The position numbers and the translations under genes are program-made. Shown here one piece after another: positions 14,834-24,341 of a DNA stretch of 39,577 bases (position 1 is the first letter of the stretch; every line of letters begins with the position of its first letter). Under the pieces are notes generated by a model. That model saw nothing but the letters and a program-made list of their open reading frames with translations. It was not told where the DNA came from and did not search any database. This stretch comes from an uncultured Acidimicrobiales bacterium (GTDB lineage: Bacteria > Actinomycetota > Acidimicrobiia > Acidimicrobiales > SHLQ01): the NCBI GenBank assembly GCA_938015295.1, contig CALLQB010000037.1, positions 1 to 39,577 of the forward strand. Direction: 5' to 3'.

Positions 14834-15697
14834 TTATGCGATAGCGAACAGGAAGACGGCGAAGGCGCCGAGGACACCGCCAAGCATCTGCAGTGGCCAG
14901 AGTTTTTCGCCCAGAAAACGCCAAGCAATCGCGATCGATATACCCGGCGACAGACTGATAAGCGCCGAGCCGATCGCTGCGTTGCCTCGCTGAAACATTA
15001 TTGCCGACAACACAAAGGCCACCACGCTGGTCGTGCCGACCATCGCTCCCCAGCCAATGGTGGTGCGATTGGGAATGACCGATTGACCGAGCACACGAGA
15101 TACAGCCGGTATCACGATGATGCCCAAAACGGTAAGGAAAACAGCAGGCGAAGCCTCGGCGTCCTCAGAAACAAAGGAAAGAAAGAGTCCGCCAAGACCA
15201 ACGCACAAACCAACGACAACGCCGAGTCCGGCCACCGAACTCTTCGCAAGCTCTTCGAACGTGGGTAAGCGGCCCTGACTAGAAACCATTACCACCGCTG
15301 GAAGTGCGATGATCACGCCCAAAATTTCGAGCCGGGCGAGCGACTGGCCAACCAGCGGCGCAAGTATCGCAGGCGTCACGACCGACGTCAGCGCGACCAC
15401 CGGCGAGAAAACCACGATGGGCCCGACCGACATGCCCTTATAGAGCAGCGGACGAGCTGCCGACATGATGACGCCAGCGGCCGACGCCCACAAGAAGTCG
15501 CTGCGCGAGAGATTGCCAACGCTGTCTGAGGCGAAACCGAATACATAGATGGCACTCAGCACCGCGCCGACGATGGTGGCCACGAACGCAATCTGTGCGG
15601 GTGCCGACTGCTGTCCATCGCGCCTCCCGCCAACGCCGGCGACGATGTCGCCGATGCCAAACAACATCGCAGCGAGGCTTCCGAGCAGAACAGTCAC
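14834..15697 (-). CDS. EamA/DMT family transporter
   Basis: A membrane protein of about 287 residues with ten hydrophobic segments in two similar halves, the usual architecture of drug/metabolite transporters of the EamA type. The second half ends with the common SPGISIAIAWRFLGEKLWPLQ stretch (read in two pieces SLSPGIS and AWRFLGEKLWP). The frame is open far upstream to 15943, but that extension is Arg/Pro-rich and antisense to the fusion gene. I chose the GTG at 15697, which begins directly before the first helix; an ATG at 15667 would cut into it. A short hairpin, CCGCAC-AGTA-GTGCGG (15700-15715), lies just upstream in the ribosome-binding region. The substrate is unknown. It is co-directional with the upstream 5-kb gene (47-base gap) and the GNAT gene. 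Confidence 0.85.
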   Translation of the reverse strand: MTVLLGSLAAMLFGIGDIVAGVGGRRDGQQSAPAQIAFVATIVGAVLSAIYVFGFASDSVGNLSRSDFLWASAAGVIMSAARPLLYKGMSVGPIVVFSPVVALTSVVTPAILAPLVGQSLARLEILGVIIALPAVVMVSSQGRLPTFEELAKSSVAGLGVVVGLCVGLGGLFLSFVSEDAEASPAVFLTVLGIIVIPAVSRVLGQSVIPNRTTIGWGAMVGTTSVVAFVLSAIMFQRGNAAIGSALISLSPGISIAIAWRFLGEKLWPLQMLGGVLGAFAVFLFAIA

Positions 15698-15744
15698 CGC
15701 CGCACAGTAGTGCGGGCAGCGGACTGCAGGATTGTCGAAAGGTT

Positions 15745-18700
15745 CTACGTGGGTTGGCTGCTTGGCGTCGGCGTATCGACGATGCTCAGCACCGGCTCCG
15801 CTGCTTGATGGTTGTTGAGATGCGTGATGATGTGCGGGAACACCTCGGTGGGGGCATTCCGGCCGACAAATCCGTCGAGGTGCGCGTACCCCTCGAGATA
15901 GAGCAGCTCGAATAGGTCGGACCGGTGATGTTTGCGGAGCCACTTGAGCGTGGTCGCAATGCCCTTTGGTTTAAAGATGTAGTTCTTCGACCCCTGAATA
16001 AACAGAATCGGCAAACCGAGCCGGTCGACATGAGGGAGGTACACGTCTTCGCCCTCGAAATTCACGGCCTTACGTTTGCGGGCCATGTTTGCCAGCTGCC
16101 CCAGCGGTTTCAGGTCGCCTGTTCCGAACGCCGTCGCAAACGACTGGTGTGTTGCCTCGTTGAGTTGGCTGTGCGTATGGGTAAGCCCAAAGATTGCATT
16201 GAGCCATCGACACATGGGTTCCTGGCACTGCTCGCCTTTGGGGATGGGCAGCAGCGCCCCGCCTAGATCGATGAGACGGTCGGAAATTCCGGTGCCCGTG
16301 TTCGGTTTGAGCAGCTTGATGCCGATGGCCCGAAAGAGGTCGGTGACATGGATAGCGTTCTTGAACCGGTTGAGCGCGCTTGTGCGGGTGTGCACACTGA
16401 ACTGCGAACACACGACCGACCTGACACCGTCGAGGCCGGCGAGCAGCGCCATCAGAATCGAAACCGACCCGACGCAGTGCCCGACGACCTGGACGGTGGC
16501 GGCTCCGGTGCGAAGCCGCACCTCTTCAACCGCTGCTGGCCAGTCGGCGGTAGCAATATCGTCGATGGTGAAGTCGCGCAACGATGAGGGCAGGGCGATG
16601 CTGGCTCGGTAGTCGAAGAGCCAGACGTCGTAGCCCTCGGCCACCAGCGCCTCGGTGAAGGTTTGTTCGATGGTGGGTTCGGCAAATGAGTTTGCTCGCA
16701 TGCTGAAGCCGGCTGCCACGAGCACAGGACCCTTGTCGCCACCTTGAAAGCGGGTGAGCATCAGTTCGGCGTCGTCGCCGACCACGTCGAGGATGGGGCC
16801 CGGATTCGCGCTGGCGTGAAGTTGTGTTGCGGTAAGGGCAACCCGTTCTAAGGCTTCGCCCTTGAGGTCGTGCCAGCCGGTGCTGGGCGAGAACCAAGCA
16901 GCCTGCGCTTCGGGTAGTTGCACGTCTCGAAGGATCAGCGGCGGATCGGCGACAAGACGGTCGGCCGACAGCTCGCCGGCGTAAACGGGGACGAAATCGC
17001 CGGCAAAGATCTTGGCGAAGCGGAGTTTGTCCTTTGTTCGTTTCCACCATGTGGGGGCGGTCGAGTCCATCGATTTGAGCTGGCGAAGCAGATCGGGGAC
17101 CGAGATGGTGACGATGCCCTTTCCGAGCGGTACCCCATCGAGGTTCGAAATCGTGCTGTAGAGCGTGGTCGTTTCGCCCCACCCTTTCCACCACGGGCCG
17201 GTGTGGATGTTCTTGTGGCCCTCGAACTGAAACTGTCGACCGTCAGTGGTCGTCAACATCATGCGATACGACATGTGCCACAGCTCGGTCTCTTCCGGAA
17301 TTTGTTGCATGAGCCGAAATGCGCCGTCGCTAATGGTCAGCGGTTGGGGGGACAGCGCAGGCGCATCGACGGTGCCGGTAAACGCTTGTACCGAACCGGG
17401 GTCAGCCTGTAGTTCCGAAAGGTCGTCGATCTCGATTGTCACGACGAACGACAGCGGCGAAGCGTCGGCTTTGCCCCGAGAAACTCCTTCGGCGTATGAC
17501 GCTGCACCCAGGTGGAACCATCCAGCCATTCTTTCGGTGAACTTCACGACCGGCGCTGGGGCGATAACGCCGTTGACATCGAGGCGGGTCGCTTCAGCCG
17601 GTGTGAGGTCGATAGTCCACCCCCGGTCGGCGGCGATGAGTTCGGTAGCTCGTTCGGTGAGCGCTGAGATCGTCAGCGAGGGATTGGTGCCGAGCGGGCG
17701 TGGCACAATCGCCCCATCGAGTACGTGTAGGCCGTTATGGGTCGCGGTGCCTGACCTGCCGTTGAAAACCTCACCGCGGTCGTTAACGACGCCGGTTTCG
17801 GCATCATCGCCCATCACCGCTCCGCCCAGCGGGTGCACGCTGACCTGTTCGTATCCCGCAAGTTTTGTGTAGAGGGGCATCGGTGTGTATTCGGCGCCGA
17901 TGGTCGGAGACACCTGGTTGAGTAGTTCGTTGTCGCGCCGCAGCGCCAGTTGGGTCGGGGCTTCCGGCCAGTCGACTACGAGTCGATCGTTGCCGAGTCG
18001 AAGCTTTCCGTTGTCGGCATCGTCGCTCATGATCAGGAAGGTAAGTGTTCGTCTTGCGGCTTTGCGCCACGACCGGAGAACCATGCGGATCTTGGCGAGG
18101 ACCGAAGCGTCGGAACCAACGATTGCGCTTACCAGAAGCATCACCGGGAACACCTTGCTAAGTACGCCGGGCACTGCGCCCTCTTCGATGACGAGTCCTT
18201 CACCCGGGGTGTCGCCAGGAAGCACGAGGGGCACCACACCAGTAATGCAGGGGCCGACAACCTCGTCATCGTCATGGGCGTCTTTCCACCCGATGCCGCC
18301 GGTCTCACGGTTTGAGTCGTAGGCGAAGCCAAGCACGTCACCGTTACCACTGAACCGCTCACCCAGGCGGTCTGACAACGCTAAACCTTCGCGCTGCGAG
18401 CGCAGCAGGATTTCGGTCGACCCGAGGGTGCCGCCGGCCAGGACAACGACGTCGGCCAGCACAAACTCGGTGCCTGCGCCAAAACTCCTGCGGTTGTTGC
18501 CTACGGCTTCGAAAGCGACTTCCCACTGGTCGCTGCCTTCGTTCGGACGACGCACCCAGCGCACTGATCGCTCGGTAAAGATCTTTGCTCCGTGAAGTAC
18601 GGCATCGGGCAGATAGTTCATTGCGACGGTGTTCTTCGCCCCGATGTTGCACCCCGAGACACAGTTGCCGCAGCCGTTGCAGGCCGGTTGATGTACACCA

Positions 18701-20805
18701 GCGAGGTTGCGGCCCTCTTCGAACGTGACGTTGATGGGCGGGCGATCGGCTGGTTTGCCAAGCGCAACGGCAATCTCGCGCAGCGCCTCGTACTTTCGAA
18801 GCGGTGGTTGCCCAGAGTATGCGTTGGAGCCGAGCCACTCGGTGGCTCGGTCGTAGTACGCATCGAGAGGGGCGTATCCCTTGTTTCGAAATACCTCCGG
18901 CCACCGGTCGTCAGCAAACACCTCTGGTACCGGGCGAAGCGCGACGTTTGCGTTGATGAGCGATGTTCCCCCTAGACCGCAGCCGATCAGCACGTTCATT
19001 TCGTCGTCGAGTCGGAAATCGAAGAGCGCGGTTTCGGACCCGATGTGTCGACCCTCCGTCGAGATCTGCGTCGAGCGAATACCGTCACGTAGCGTTTCGG
19101 GAAACTCGCCGACCCGGTGCTCGCTGCCGCGTTCCAAAAGGCAGACCGTCTTGCCTGCCCGGGCGAACCGCGAGGCGGCTATAGCGCCGCCGTAGCCGGA
19201 CCCGACCACGACGACGTCGTACTTTGGTTCCATCTTGCCGGCCGGCTGGGCAAGGTTGATCGCTGGCGCGCGTCGCACGCCGGTTTCGATGCGAGCAAAC
19301 AACGGATGGCCCATCGCCGGTACCTCACCTGGTTTGCCCCACTCGCCGGTGCCGCTTCGGGTCGTGAACGGCTCGGTCGACGCGCACCGATTGGCCGAAA
19401 ATCCTGTCGGACAGGCCACCTCGACCCGGACGATTCGTTCACCGGACCGGTACCGCAGGGTGGCGTGCGAACCAAACGGACCGAGGTCATCGGCGATCCA
19501 CACCCGTTCGACCGAATGCGGTGCGACGCGAACGGGAGGCGGGTTGACGAACCGACCACGTTCAACCGAGGTAGACACAAGGACAAGTGGCTCTGGGTTC
19601 GCTCGATTGTCGAGTTCGACGTAACTCGAGAAGTCCATGGTGCCGAAATGGGTGATGCTTTCGCGTGTGGTCTTGACTGCTGGAGCACACGTGACAAGGC
19701 CATCGCGCTCGGCCACAGTCCAGACCTCACCATCTCGAGGGCTGTTGGTGTCGATTACCGCAAACGACAGCTCTTTGTGGCCGATGTCGGGGAGCGCTGG
19801 ACATTCGAAACCGGTGTTTACGTAGGTCACCATCGAATTCTCAAGACCACCGACTGGTGCATGCGTGTGGCCCATGACAACGAGGTCGGCCCCCGTGGCG
19901 AAGCCGTCTTTTTGGGCATGCCAGCCCAGCTCTTCTTTTGCGTCAGCCCACCCTGAACGGGCGGCCTCGATCTGGCCCTGGTCGCCGCCGCCATGTTCTT
20001 CGGCCCAACGTGACCAGAGGTCCTTGAAAGCGTCGCGTGCCTGCGCCATCGTGGCGGTCGTGCCATCTGGCATCTGTATCGGCGCCGACTCATCGACACC
20101 GGTTGTGCCTGTCAGGAGATCAAAGAGTTCTTCGGTCAGGCTTCTTTCGAATCCGAGCATCGTCTTTTCGATGGTGTGAGCGAGGCTTCCCAAGCTGATT
20201 CCCGAAGGCGCACCCTGATTCGCGATGTCCGCGACGGTCTCGCCTGGCTGAAGCTTCGTCGACCACATCTCGGCGACTGCACGAGCGACGAAGTGGCCGG
20301 CGGGAAGCTGATCCCACGGACTCGTCGGATCGTTCGCATTAAACAAGGTGTGGTGATGGCCGTGCGACATGACAATGCTGCGGTCAGGGGAAAGTGGTGC
20401 ATAGGTCGGCTCGGGGTGAAGACGAATGTGATGCCCGCCGGGGCTGACAATCGACGCCGCATCTGCAGCGGTGATGCCCATATCGTGGTTGCCTTCTAGC
20501 CACGTGACGTTGCCGTCGAGTGCATCGAGTACCCGGGCCAGTGCCCCGCCGACGCCAAAGATGCGTGGGTTTTCCGCAACGATCTCGGCAAACGTCGGTG
20601 GAGTTTTTGCAAAGGGGTACGTCCAAAACTCGACAACGTCGCCTAAAAGAACGAGCTCTCGCACCCGGCCGGCGTTGTCGACGACCCAGTCGAGTACCGC
20701 CGTGAGATACCGCTCGTGAACCGGCGCCTGATACCAACACGTTGGTGAACCGTCGCCGATGTGAATGTCGCTGAGCGCGACGATGAGATTCTTTGCACCC
20801 GCCAT
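15745..20805 (-). CDS. Three-enzyme fusion: metallophosphoesterase - GMC oxidoreductase - alpha/beta hydrolase
   Basis: A single uninterrupted frame of 1686 residues. Residues 1-375 are a calcineurin-like phosphoesterase with all metal motifs: D13-x-H15 (SDIHIGDG), GD (55-56), GNHD (105-108), H148 (SHGHHH) and GHTH (312-315). Residues about 390-515 are a beta-rich linker domain I cannot name. Residues 527 to about 1065 are a GMC/cholesterol-oxidase-like flavoenzyme: FAD loop VVGSGYGGAIAA (GxGxxG 535-540), a ferredoxin-like Cys set C709, C712, C715 and C719, catalytic His991 (HPLGGAVMG) and NPSLTISAL. Residues 1080-1335 are an unassigned segment. Residues about 1340-1670 are an alpha/beta hydrolase with elbow GHCVG, nucleophile Cys1444, and His1642 in GYAHLDGF. 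GMC-hydrolase fusions are known; the added phosphoesterase is unusual. Start ATG 20805 has GGGA upstream. No signal peptide or membrane anchor is seen. It may act on sterol-like or ester lipids. Confidence 0.9.
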   Translation of the reverse strand: MAGAKNLIVALSDIHIGDGSPTCWYQAPVHERYLTAVLDWVVDNAGRVRELVLLGDVVEFWTYPFAKTPPTFAEIVAENPRIFGVGGALARVLDALDGNVTWLEGNHDMGITAADAASIVSPGGHHIRLHPEPTYAPLSPDRSIVMSHGHHHTLFNANDPTSPWDQLPAGHFVARAVAEMWSTKLQPGETVADIANQGAPSGISLGSLAHTIEKTMLGFERSLTEELFDLLTGTTGVDESAPIQMPDGTTATMAQARDAFKDLWSRWAEEHGGGDQGQIEAARSGWADAKEELGWHAQKDGFATGADLVVMGHTHAPVGGLENSMVTYVNTGFECPALPDIGHKELSFAVIDTNSPRDGEVWTVAERDGLVTCAPAVKTTRESITHFGTMDFSSYVELDNRANPEPLVLVSTSVERGRFVNPPPVRVAPHSVERVWIADDLGPFGSHATLRYRSGERIVRVEVACPTGFSANRCASTEPFTTRSGTGEWGKPGEVPAMGHPLFARIETGVRRAPAINLAQPAGKMEPKYDVVVVGSGYGGAIAASRFARAGKTVCLLERGSEHRVGEFPETLRDGIRSTQISTEGRHIGSETALFDFRLDDEMNVLIGCGLGGTSLINANVALRPVPEVFADDRWPEVFRNKGYAPLDAYYDRATEWLGSNAYSGQPPLRKYEALREIAVALGKPADRPPINVTFEEGRNLAGVHQPACNGCGNCVSGCNIGAKNTVAMNYLPDAVLHGAKIFTERSVRWVRRPNEGSDQWEVAFEAVGNNRRSFGAGTEFVLADVVVLAGGTLGSTEILLRSQREGLALSDRLGERFSGNGDVLGFAYDSNRETGGIGWKDAHDDDEVVGPCITGVVPLVLPGDTPGEGLVIEEGAVPGVLSKVFPVMLLVSAIVGSDASVLAKIRMVLRSWRKAARRTLTFLIMSDDADNGKLRLGNDRLVVDWPEAPTQLALRRDNELLNQVSPTIGAEYTPMPLYTKLAGYEQVSVHPLGGAVMGDDAETGVVNDRGEVFNGRSGTATHNGLHVLDGAIVPRPLGTNPSLTISALTERATELIAADRGWTIDLTPAEATRLDVNGVIAPAPVVKFTERMAGWFHLGAASYAEGVSRGKADASPLSFVVTIEIDDLSELQADPGSVQAFTGTVDAPALSPQPLTISDGAFRLMQQIPEETELWHMSYRMMLTTTDGRQFQFEGHKNIHTGPWWKGWGETTTLYSTISNLDGVPLGKGIVTISVPDLLRQLKSMDSTAPTWWKRTKDKLRFAKIFAGDFVPVYAGELSADRLVADPPLILRDVQLPEAQAAWFSPSTGWHDLKGEALERVALTATQLHASANPGPILDVVGDDAELMLTRFQGGDKGPVLVAAGFSMRANSFAEPTIEQTFTEALVAEGYDVWLFDYRASIALPSSLRDFTIDDIATADWPAAVEEVRLRTGAATVQVVGHCVGSVSILMALLAGLDGVRSVVCSQFSVHTRTSALNRFKNAIHVTDLFRAIGIKLLKPNTGTGISDRLIDLGGALLPIPKGEQCQEPMCRWLNAIFGLTHTHSQLNEATHQSFATAFGTGDLKPLGQLANMARKRKAVNFEGEDVYLPHVDRLGLPILFIQGSKNYIFKPKGIATTLKWLRKHHRSDLFELLYLEGYAHLDGFVGRNAPTEVFPHIITHLNNHQAAEPVLSIVDTPTPSSQPT

Positions 20806-20940
20806 GGTGATGTCCCGCTTTCGGTTGTTCCGTTCATTCCGCCGAACGAACTTCCAGACTAAACCATGTTTGCCGGGCGTTACTACGCCCGAAGCGCCTC
20901 GGTCGTGAGCTTGTTGTACCTCAACGGCCTGTCTGCTCTC

Positions 20941-20968
20941 TTTCACGCCAGGCCAGAAGCGCTACACT
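20941..20968 (+). promoter_or_regulatory. Possible sigma70-type promoter of the cyclase-AAA gene
   Basis: TTTCAC (20941-20946) and TACACT (20963-20968) are spaced by 16 bases and lie about 60 bases upstream of the TTG start. The 224 bases from 20806 to 21029 separate two divergent genes and hold nothing else I can name. The -35 is a weak match. Confidence 0.3.
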
Positions 20969-21029
20969 GCAGACGGTGTTCTAGGCGGGACATCGGTGAC
21001 ACTGCGGGAATTGCGAACGGAACAAAAAA

Positions 21030-24000
21030 TTGGGGCAACTGACGATTCTTTTTGTTGACCAGGTGGGTTCAACTCGCCAGTTGGCAGAAATCGGTGACCG
21101 GGCTGTCGTCAAAGTCCGTCGTCGCTTAAAGGAGATCATCGAATCCTGCACCACCGATAATCATGGCCGGGTCTTCTCTGACATTGGTGACGGGATGGCA
21201 GCCGTCTTTGAAGAACCGCGAGATGCGGTCTTTGCTGCGTTGGCGATGCTTGCTAGCGCTGAACAGAGTCGCGTTGACAGTCTCAAGAGTCATGCGATTC
21301 ACCTGCGAATCGGGCTGCACTCGGGCGAACCCATTCCTCACGGCGATGGCTTCGTCGGGCTCGACGTACACATCTGCGCTCGTATGTGCGATGCAGCTCC
21401 CGACAACCACGTAGTTGCGACCGAACGAACCACTGCCCTTCTCGAATCGCCGGCTTCGTTTCGGGTCAGCGACTTTGGTACTCGGGCAATGAAGGGTTTG
21501 GCCGAACCTTTACAGATCAACCTGATTACTTCGAGTGATGGCCCAGGCCCGCAGGATGTTCTTTTTGCGTACTCCGATGCGGGCTCGGCGCCGATGCGTT
21601 CTTCGCCGTGGCTCGACGAGCGAGCCCTCGCCCGAACGTTCGTCGGGCGTGAGACCGAAGAACTACGACTCGCCGAATCGGCGATGGCGGTCGCGGGTGG
21701 CGCATCGAGACTCGTTTTGGTCAGCGGAGCAGCCGGGCTGGGTAAGACGACCCTTGTTCACCGAACGTGCCGCAACCTTGTGGCCGATGCAAACGCCCTC
21801 TGTTTGGTGGGCCGATGTGACGAAACCGTCGAACCTTACCGGGCTATCGTCGAGGCGCTCCGGCATCTTGTTGAGGTTGCACCGCAGCCCTTGCTCAAAG
21901 AACACGTCCGTCGGCACGGCAACCTCTTGACGCGACTGGTTCCCGCCCTCGGCCAACGCGTGCCAGGTTTGGTTGCTGGCAGCGATGGGCAGCCCGGCGA
22001 GCGATATCAGCTCTTTGAGGCCGTTGCCGACCTTCTTCGTTCGGTCGCTCAATCCCAGCCTGTCGTGCTGGTGGTCGAAGATCTGCACTGGGCATCCGAG
22101 CAGACGTTGGACCTGCTTGGTCACATCTCGCGGGCAAGCGGGATTGGCCCATTGCTGGTGGTCGGCACCTACCGGCCGGCCGAGGTTGATGCTTCACATT
22201 CGTTGCGAGCATTTATTGGTCGCGTGCAGGCCGACGTTGGAACCCAACGAGTTCGACTGTCGCCGCTCAACCTCGACAATGTCTGTGACCTCATCCGCGA
22301 TGCTGCGATCGGCATCGCCGAATTTCACAACGAACCAACGCATGACCGGCGGGTCGAGGAACTCGGCGAACACCTCTACCGGCAGACGGCGGGTAGCCCG
22401 CTCTTTCTCCGAGAGATGCTTCGCAGCCTTGAAGAGTCGGGCGATCTCGGTCGAATACTTCGCAGCGAAGCACCGGTCGCTATCGGTCGTGTCCCCGAAA
22501 CCGTCCAAGAACTTGCGGCGGCGAGAGTAGACCGGTTGGGGCCTACAGGCGCCGACGTGTTGGGTGATGCCGCGATTTTGGGCAGCAGTTTTCGCATCTC
22601 CGTGCTCGAGGAGATGGTCGGCGACGATTCAGAGATCGTTCTGGCAACGCTCGAGCAAGCCGAGCGAGCGGGAATCGTCCGCGAGGAAACTATGTCTGCC
22701 GACGGAGCGTTCTCGTTCACGCACGGGCTGTTGCAAGATGCGCTTTATGCCCGGGTTGGCAGCGTTCGTCGTCGTCGGCGACACCGGGCAGCGGCCGATG
22801 CCACAACCCACACAGCTGGCGCCAATGTCCGCGAAGTTGCGACCGACGTCCTTCACCATCTTCTCGAGGCCGGCCAGCTCGCCGACCCTGAGGAAATCGT
22901 CTCGGCAGCGGGATTCGCAGCCGACGATGCCGCCGAAAAGATCGCGCTCGAGAAAGCGGTCGACTATCGACAGATCGCCGTCGACGCGGCAAGGCAAATT
23001 CCCGATCTGCCAGCCGCTGACATGGCCGAAGTACTGCTTGGCCTGGCGGTGGCCCAAACCGCCGGTGGTTTGGCGGTCGGTCGCAAAACCACAATCGAGG
23101 CAGCCGCGTACGCTAGCGAGGCCGAACGTTGGGACATTCTCGCCCGTGCGGCGATTTGTTACGGGGGAGAGTACAAAGAGAACCAAGCGATCTTCGACAT
23201 CACCGAACAGGTCGATCTCTGTAAGACGGCGCTTGCGCATTTCCCCGAACGCACCGTTACGCGGGCGAGGCTCCTCACCGCTCTTGCTGTCTGGCAGCGG
23301 CAGCACGTTCCCTTCGACGACCGGTTTGTGCTTGTATCCGAAGCACTCGATATCGCCAGAGAGGTTGGCGATGCCCGAGCCCTCGCCGACGTTATTCATG
23401 AGTGGTACCGCGCGCTACATGGCCCGAACGTTGCCGAAGAAGCGGCAGCGATGTCGCTCGAACTTGAAGCCCTAGGCGCCGAACTTAGCGACGATGCTGT
23501 TGTGCTCGAGGCGCTGAACCTTCGCCTTCTTTCCGACGCTGCGCTTGGCAACTGGACAAACATCCAGCGGACCGCCCAACAATTCGAGTCGGTTGGCGAC
23601 CGGGTCAGGAACATCGAAGGGCGCCGTCTGGGCCTGTGTTGGAATCTGAACCGGGCGGCTGTTCGTGGAGATTTCGACGAGTCGGCCAGCTATGTAAGGG
23701 AACAGCGATCGTTCCTGTCGCATTACCGGTCAGACGAGAAGGCTCGATACCTGTCGGCGATGTCTTTTCTTCAGCCCCATTTCGCAGGCCATAACGAGCT
23801 GCTGTACTCGATGCTCAACGAGATGCATCTCGGGTCGTACAAGGCCTGGTTCGCTGGCGACGCAGGTTTGCTTGATGAAGCCGTTGAGGCGATCGACGGA
23901 TACGGCCCTCTGCGTCAGCTGGCAGTTGATGCAAACTACTTGTTCTGGTCTGACGCCGTGGGTCTTACCCGCGGAATCCGGGCGGTGGGCGACCGGGCAC

Positions 24001-24341
24001 GGGCACTCGAGCTCTACGAAATTTTGCTGCCCTACGCAAGTCACAATGCGGTCATGGGCGCCATAGCTTTTCTGGGAGCAGCCAACCACCATCTCGGCGG
24101 TCTAGCAGCTGTCCTCGGGCGATTCGACGACGCGGTCGCACACTACGAGCAGGCTTTGGCCCGCCATCGCGAGATGGGCGCGCGGCCATATCTCGCGCTG
24201 ACACTCACCGAACTCGCAGCGCTTCTCGACGAGCGCGGCGAAGACGACGACGAGCGTGTCACGAGCCTTCGCTCGGAGGCAGGCGAGATCGCTGCAGCGC
24301 TCAATCTCGGCTTCATCACCGCGCAACTACCGACGAACTAG
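21030..24341 (+). CDS. Class III adenylate/guanylate cyclase-like - AAA ATPase - TPR signalling protein
   Basis: An 1103-residue protein. Residues 1-170 are a class III nucleotide cyclase homology domain with both metal aspartates, Asp10 (LFVDQVGST) and Asp54 (IGDGMAAVF), and Arg118. The purine-selecting Lys position is Ser50 and the transition-state Asn position is His114, so activity or nucleotide choice is uncertain. Residues about 200-560 are a STAND-type ATPase with Walker A GAAGLGKT (233-240) and Walker B VVLVVEDLHW (345-354). The rest is helical, TPR-like. There is no LuxR HTH at the C-terminus, unlike some mycobacterial relatives. The start is the TTG at 21030: an in-frame TGA at 20997 excludes anything further upstream, and GGA lies eight bases before it. 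It is divergent from the fusion gene, so it may sense or regulate the same process. The stop overlaps the convergent deaminase stop by four bases. Confidence 0.9.
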   Translation: MGQLTILFVDQVGSTRQLAEIGDRAVVKVRRRLKEIIESCTTDNHGRVFSDIGDGMAAVFEEPRDAVFAALAMLASAEQSRVDSLKSHAIHLRIGLHSGEPIPHGDGFVGLDVHICARMCDAAPDNHVVATERTTALLESPASFRVSDFGTRAMKGLAEPLQINLITSSDGPGPQDVLFAYSDAGSAPMRSSPWLDERALARTFVGRETEELRLAESAMAVAGGASRLVLVSGAAGLGKTTLVHRTCRNLVADANALCLVGRCDETVEPYRAIVEALRHLVEVAPQPLLKEHVRRHGNLLTRLVPALGQRVPGLVAGSDGQPGERYQLFEAVADLLRSVAQSQPVVLVVEDLHWASEQTLDLLGHISRASGIGPLLVVGTYRPAEVDASHSLRAFIGRVQADVGTQRVRLSPLNLDNVCDLIRDAAIGIAEFHNEPTHDRRVEELGEHLYRQTAGSPLFLREMLRSLEESGDLGRILRSEAPVAIGRVPETVQELAAARVDRLGPTGADVLGDAAILGSSFRISVLEEMVGDDSEIVLATLEQAERAGIVREETMSADGAFSFTHGLLQDALYARVGSVRRRRRHRAAADATTHTAGANVREVATDVLHHLLEAGQLADPEEIVSAAGFAADDAAEKIALEKAVDYRQIAVDAARQIPDLPAADMAEVLLGLAVAQTAGGLAVGRKTTIEAAAYASEAERWDILARAAICYGGEYKENQAIFDITEQVDLCKTALAHFPERTVTRARLLTALAVWQRQHVPFDDRFVLVSEALDIAREVGDARALADVIHEWYRALHGPNVAEEAAAMSLELEALGAELSDDAVVLEALNLRLLSDAALGNWTNIQRTAQQFESVGDRVRNIEGRRLGLCWNLNRAAVRGDFDESASYVREQRSFLSHYRSDEKARYLSAMSFLQPHFAGHNELLYSMLNEMHLGSYKAWFAGDAGLLDEAVEAIDGYGPLRQLAVDANYLFWSDAVGLTRGIRAVGDRARALELYEILLPYASHNAVMGAIAFLGAANHHLGGLAAVLGRFDDAVAHYEQALARHREMGARPYLALTLTELAALLDERGEDDDERVTSLRSEAGEIAAALNLGFITAQLPTN

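Noticed and set aside
19117..19956. 279-codon plus-strand frame
   Set aside because: Antisense to the phosphoesterase/GMC junction of the fusion gene. The minus strand has all the enzyme motifs; the plus frame has none.
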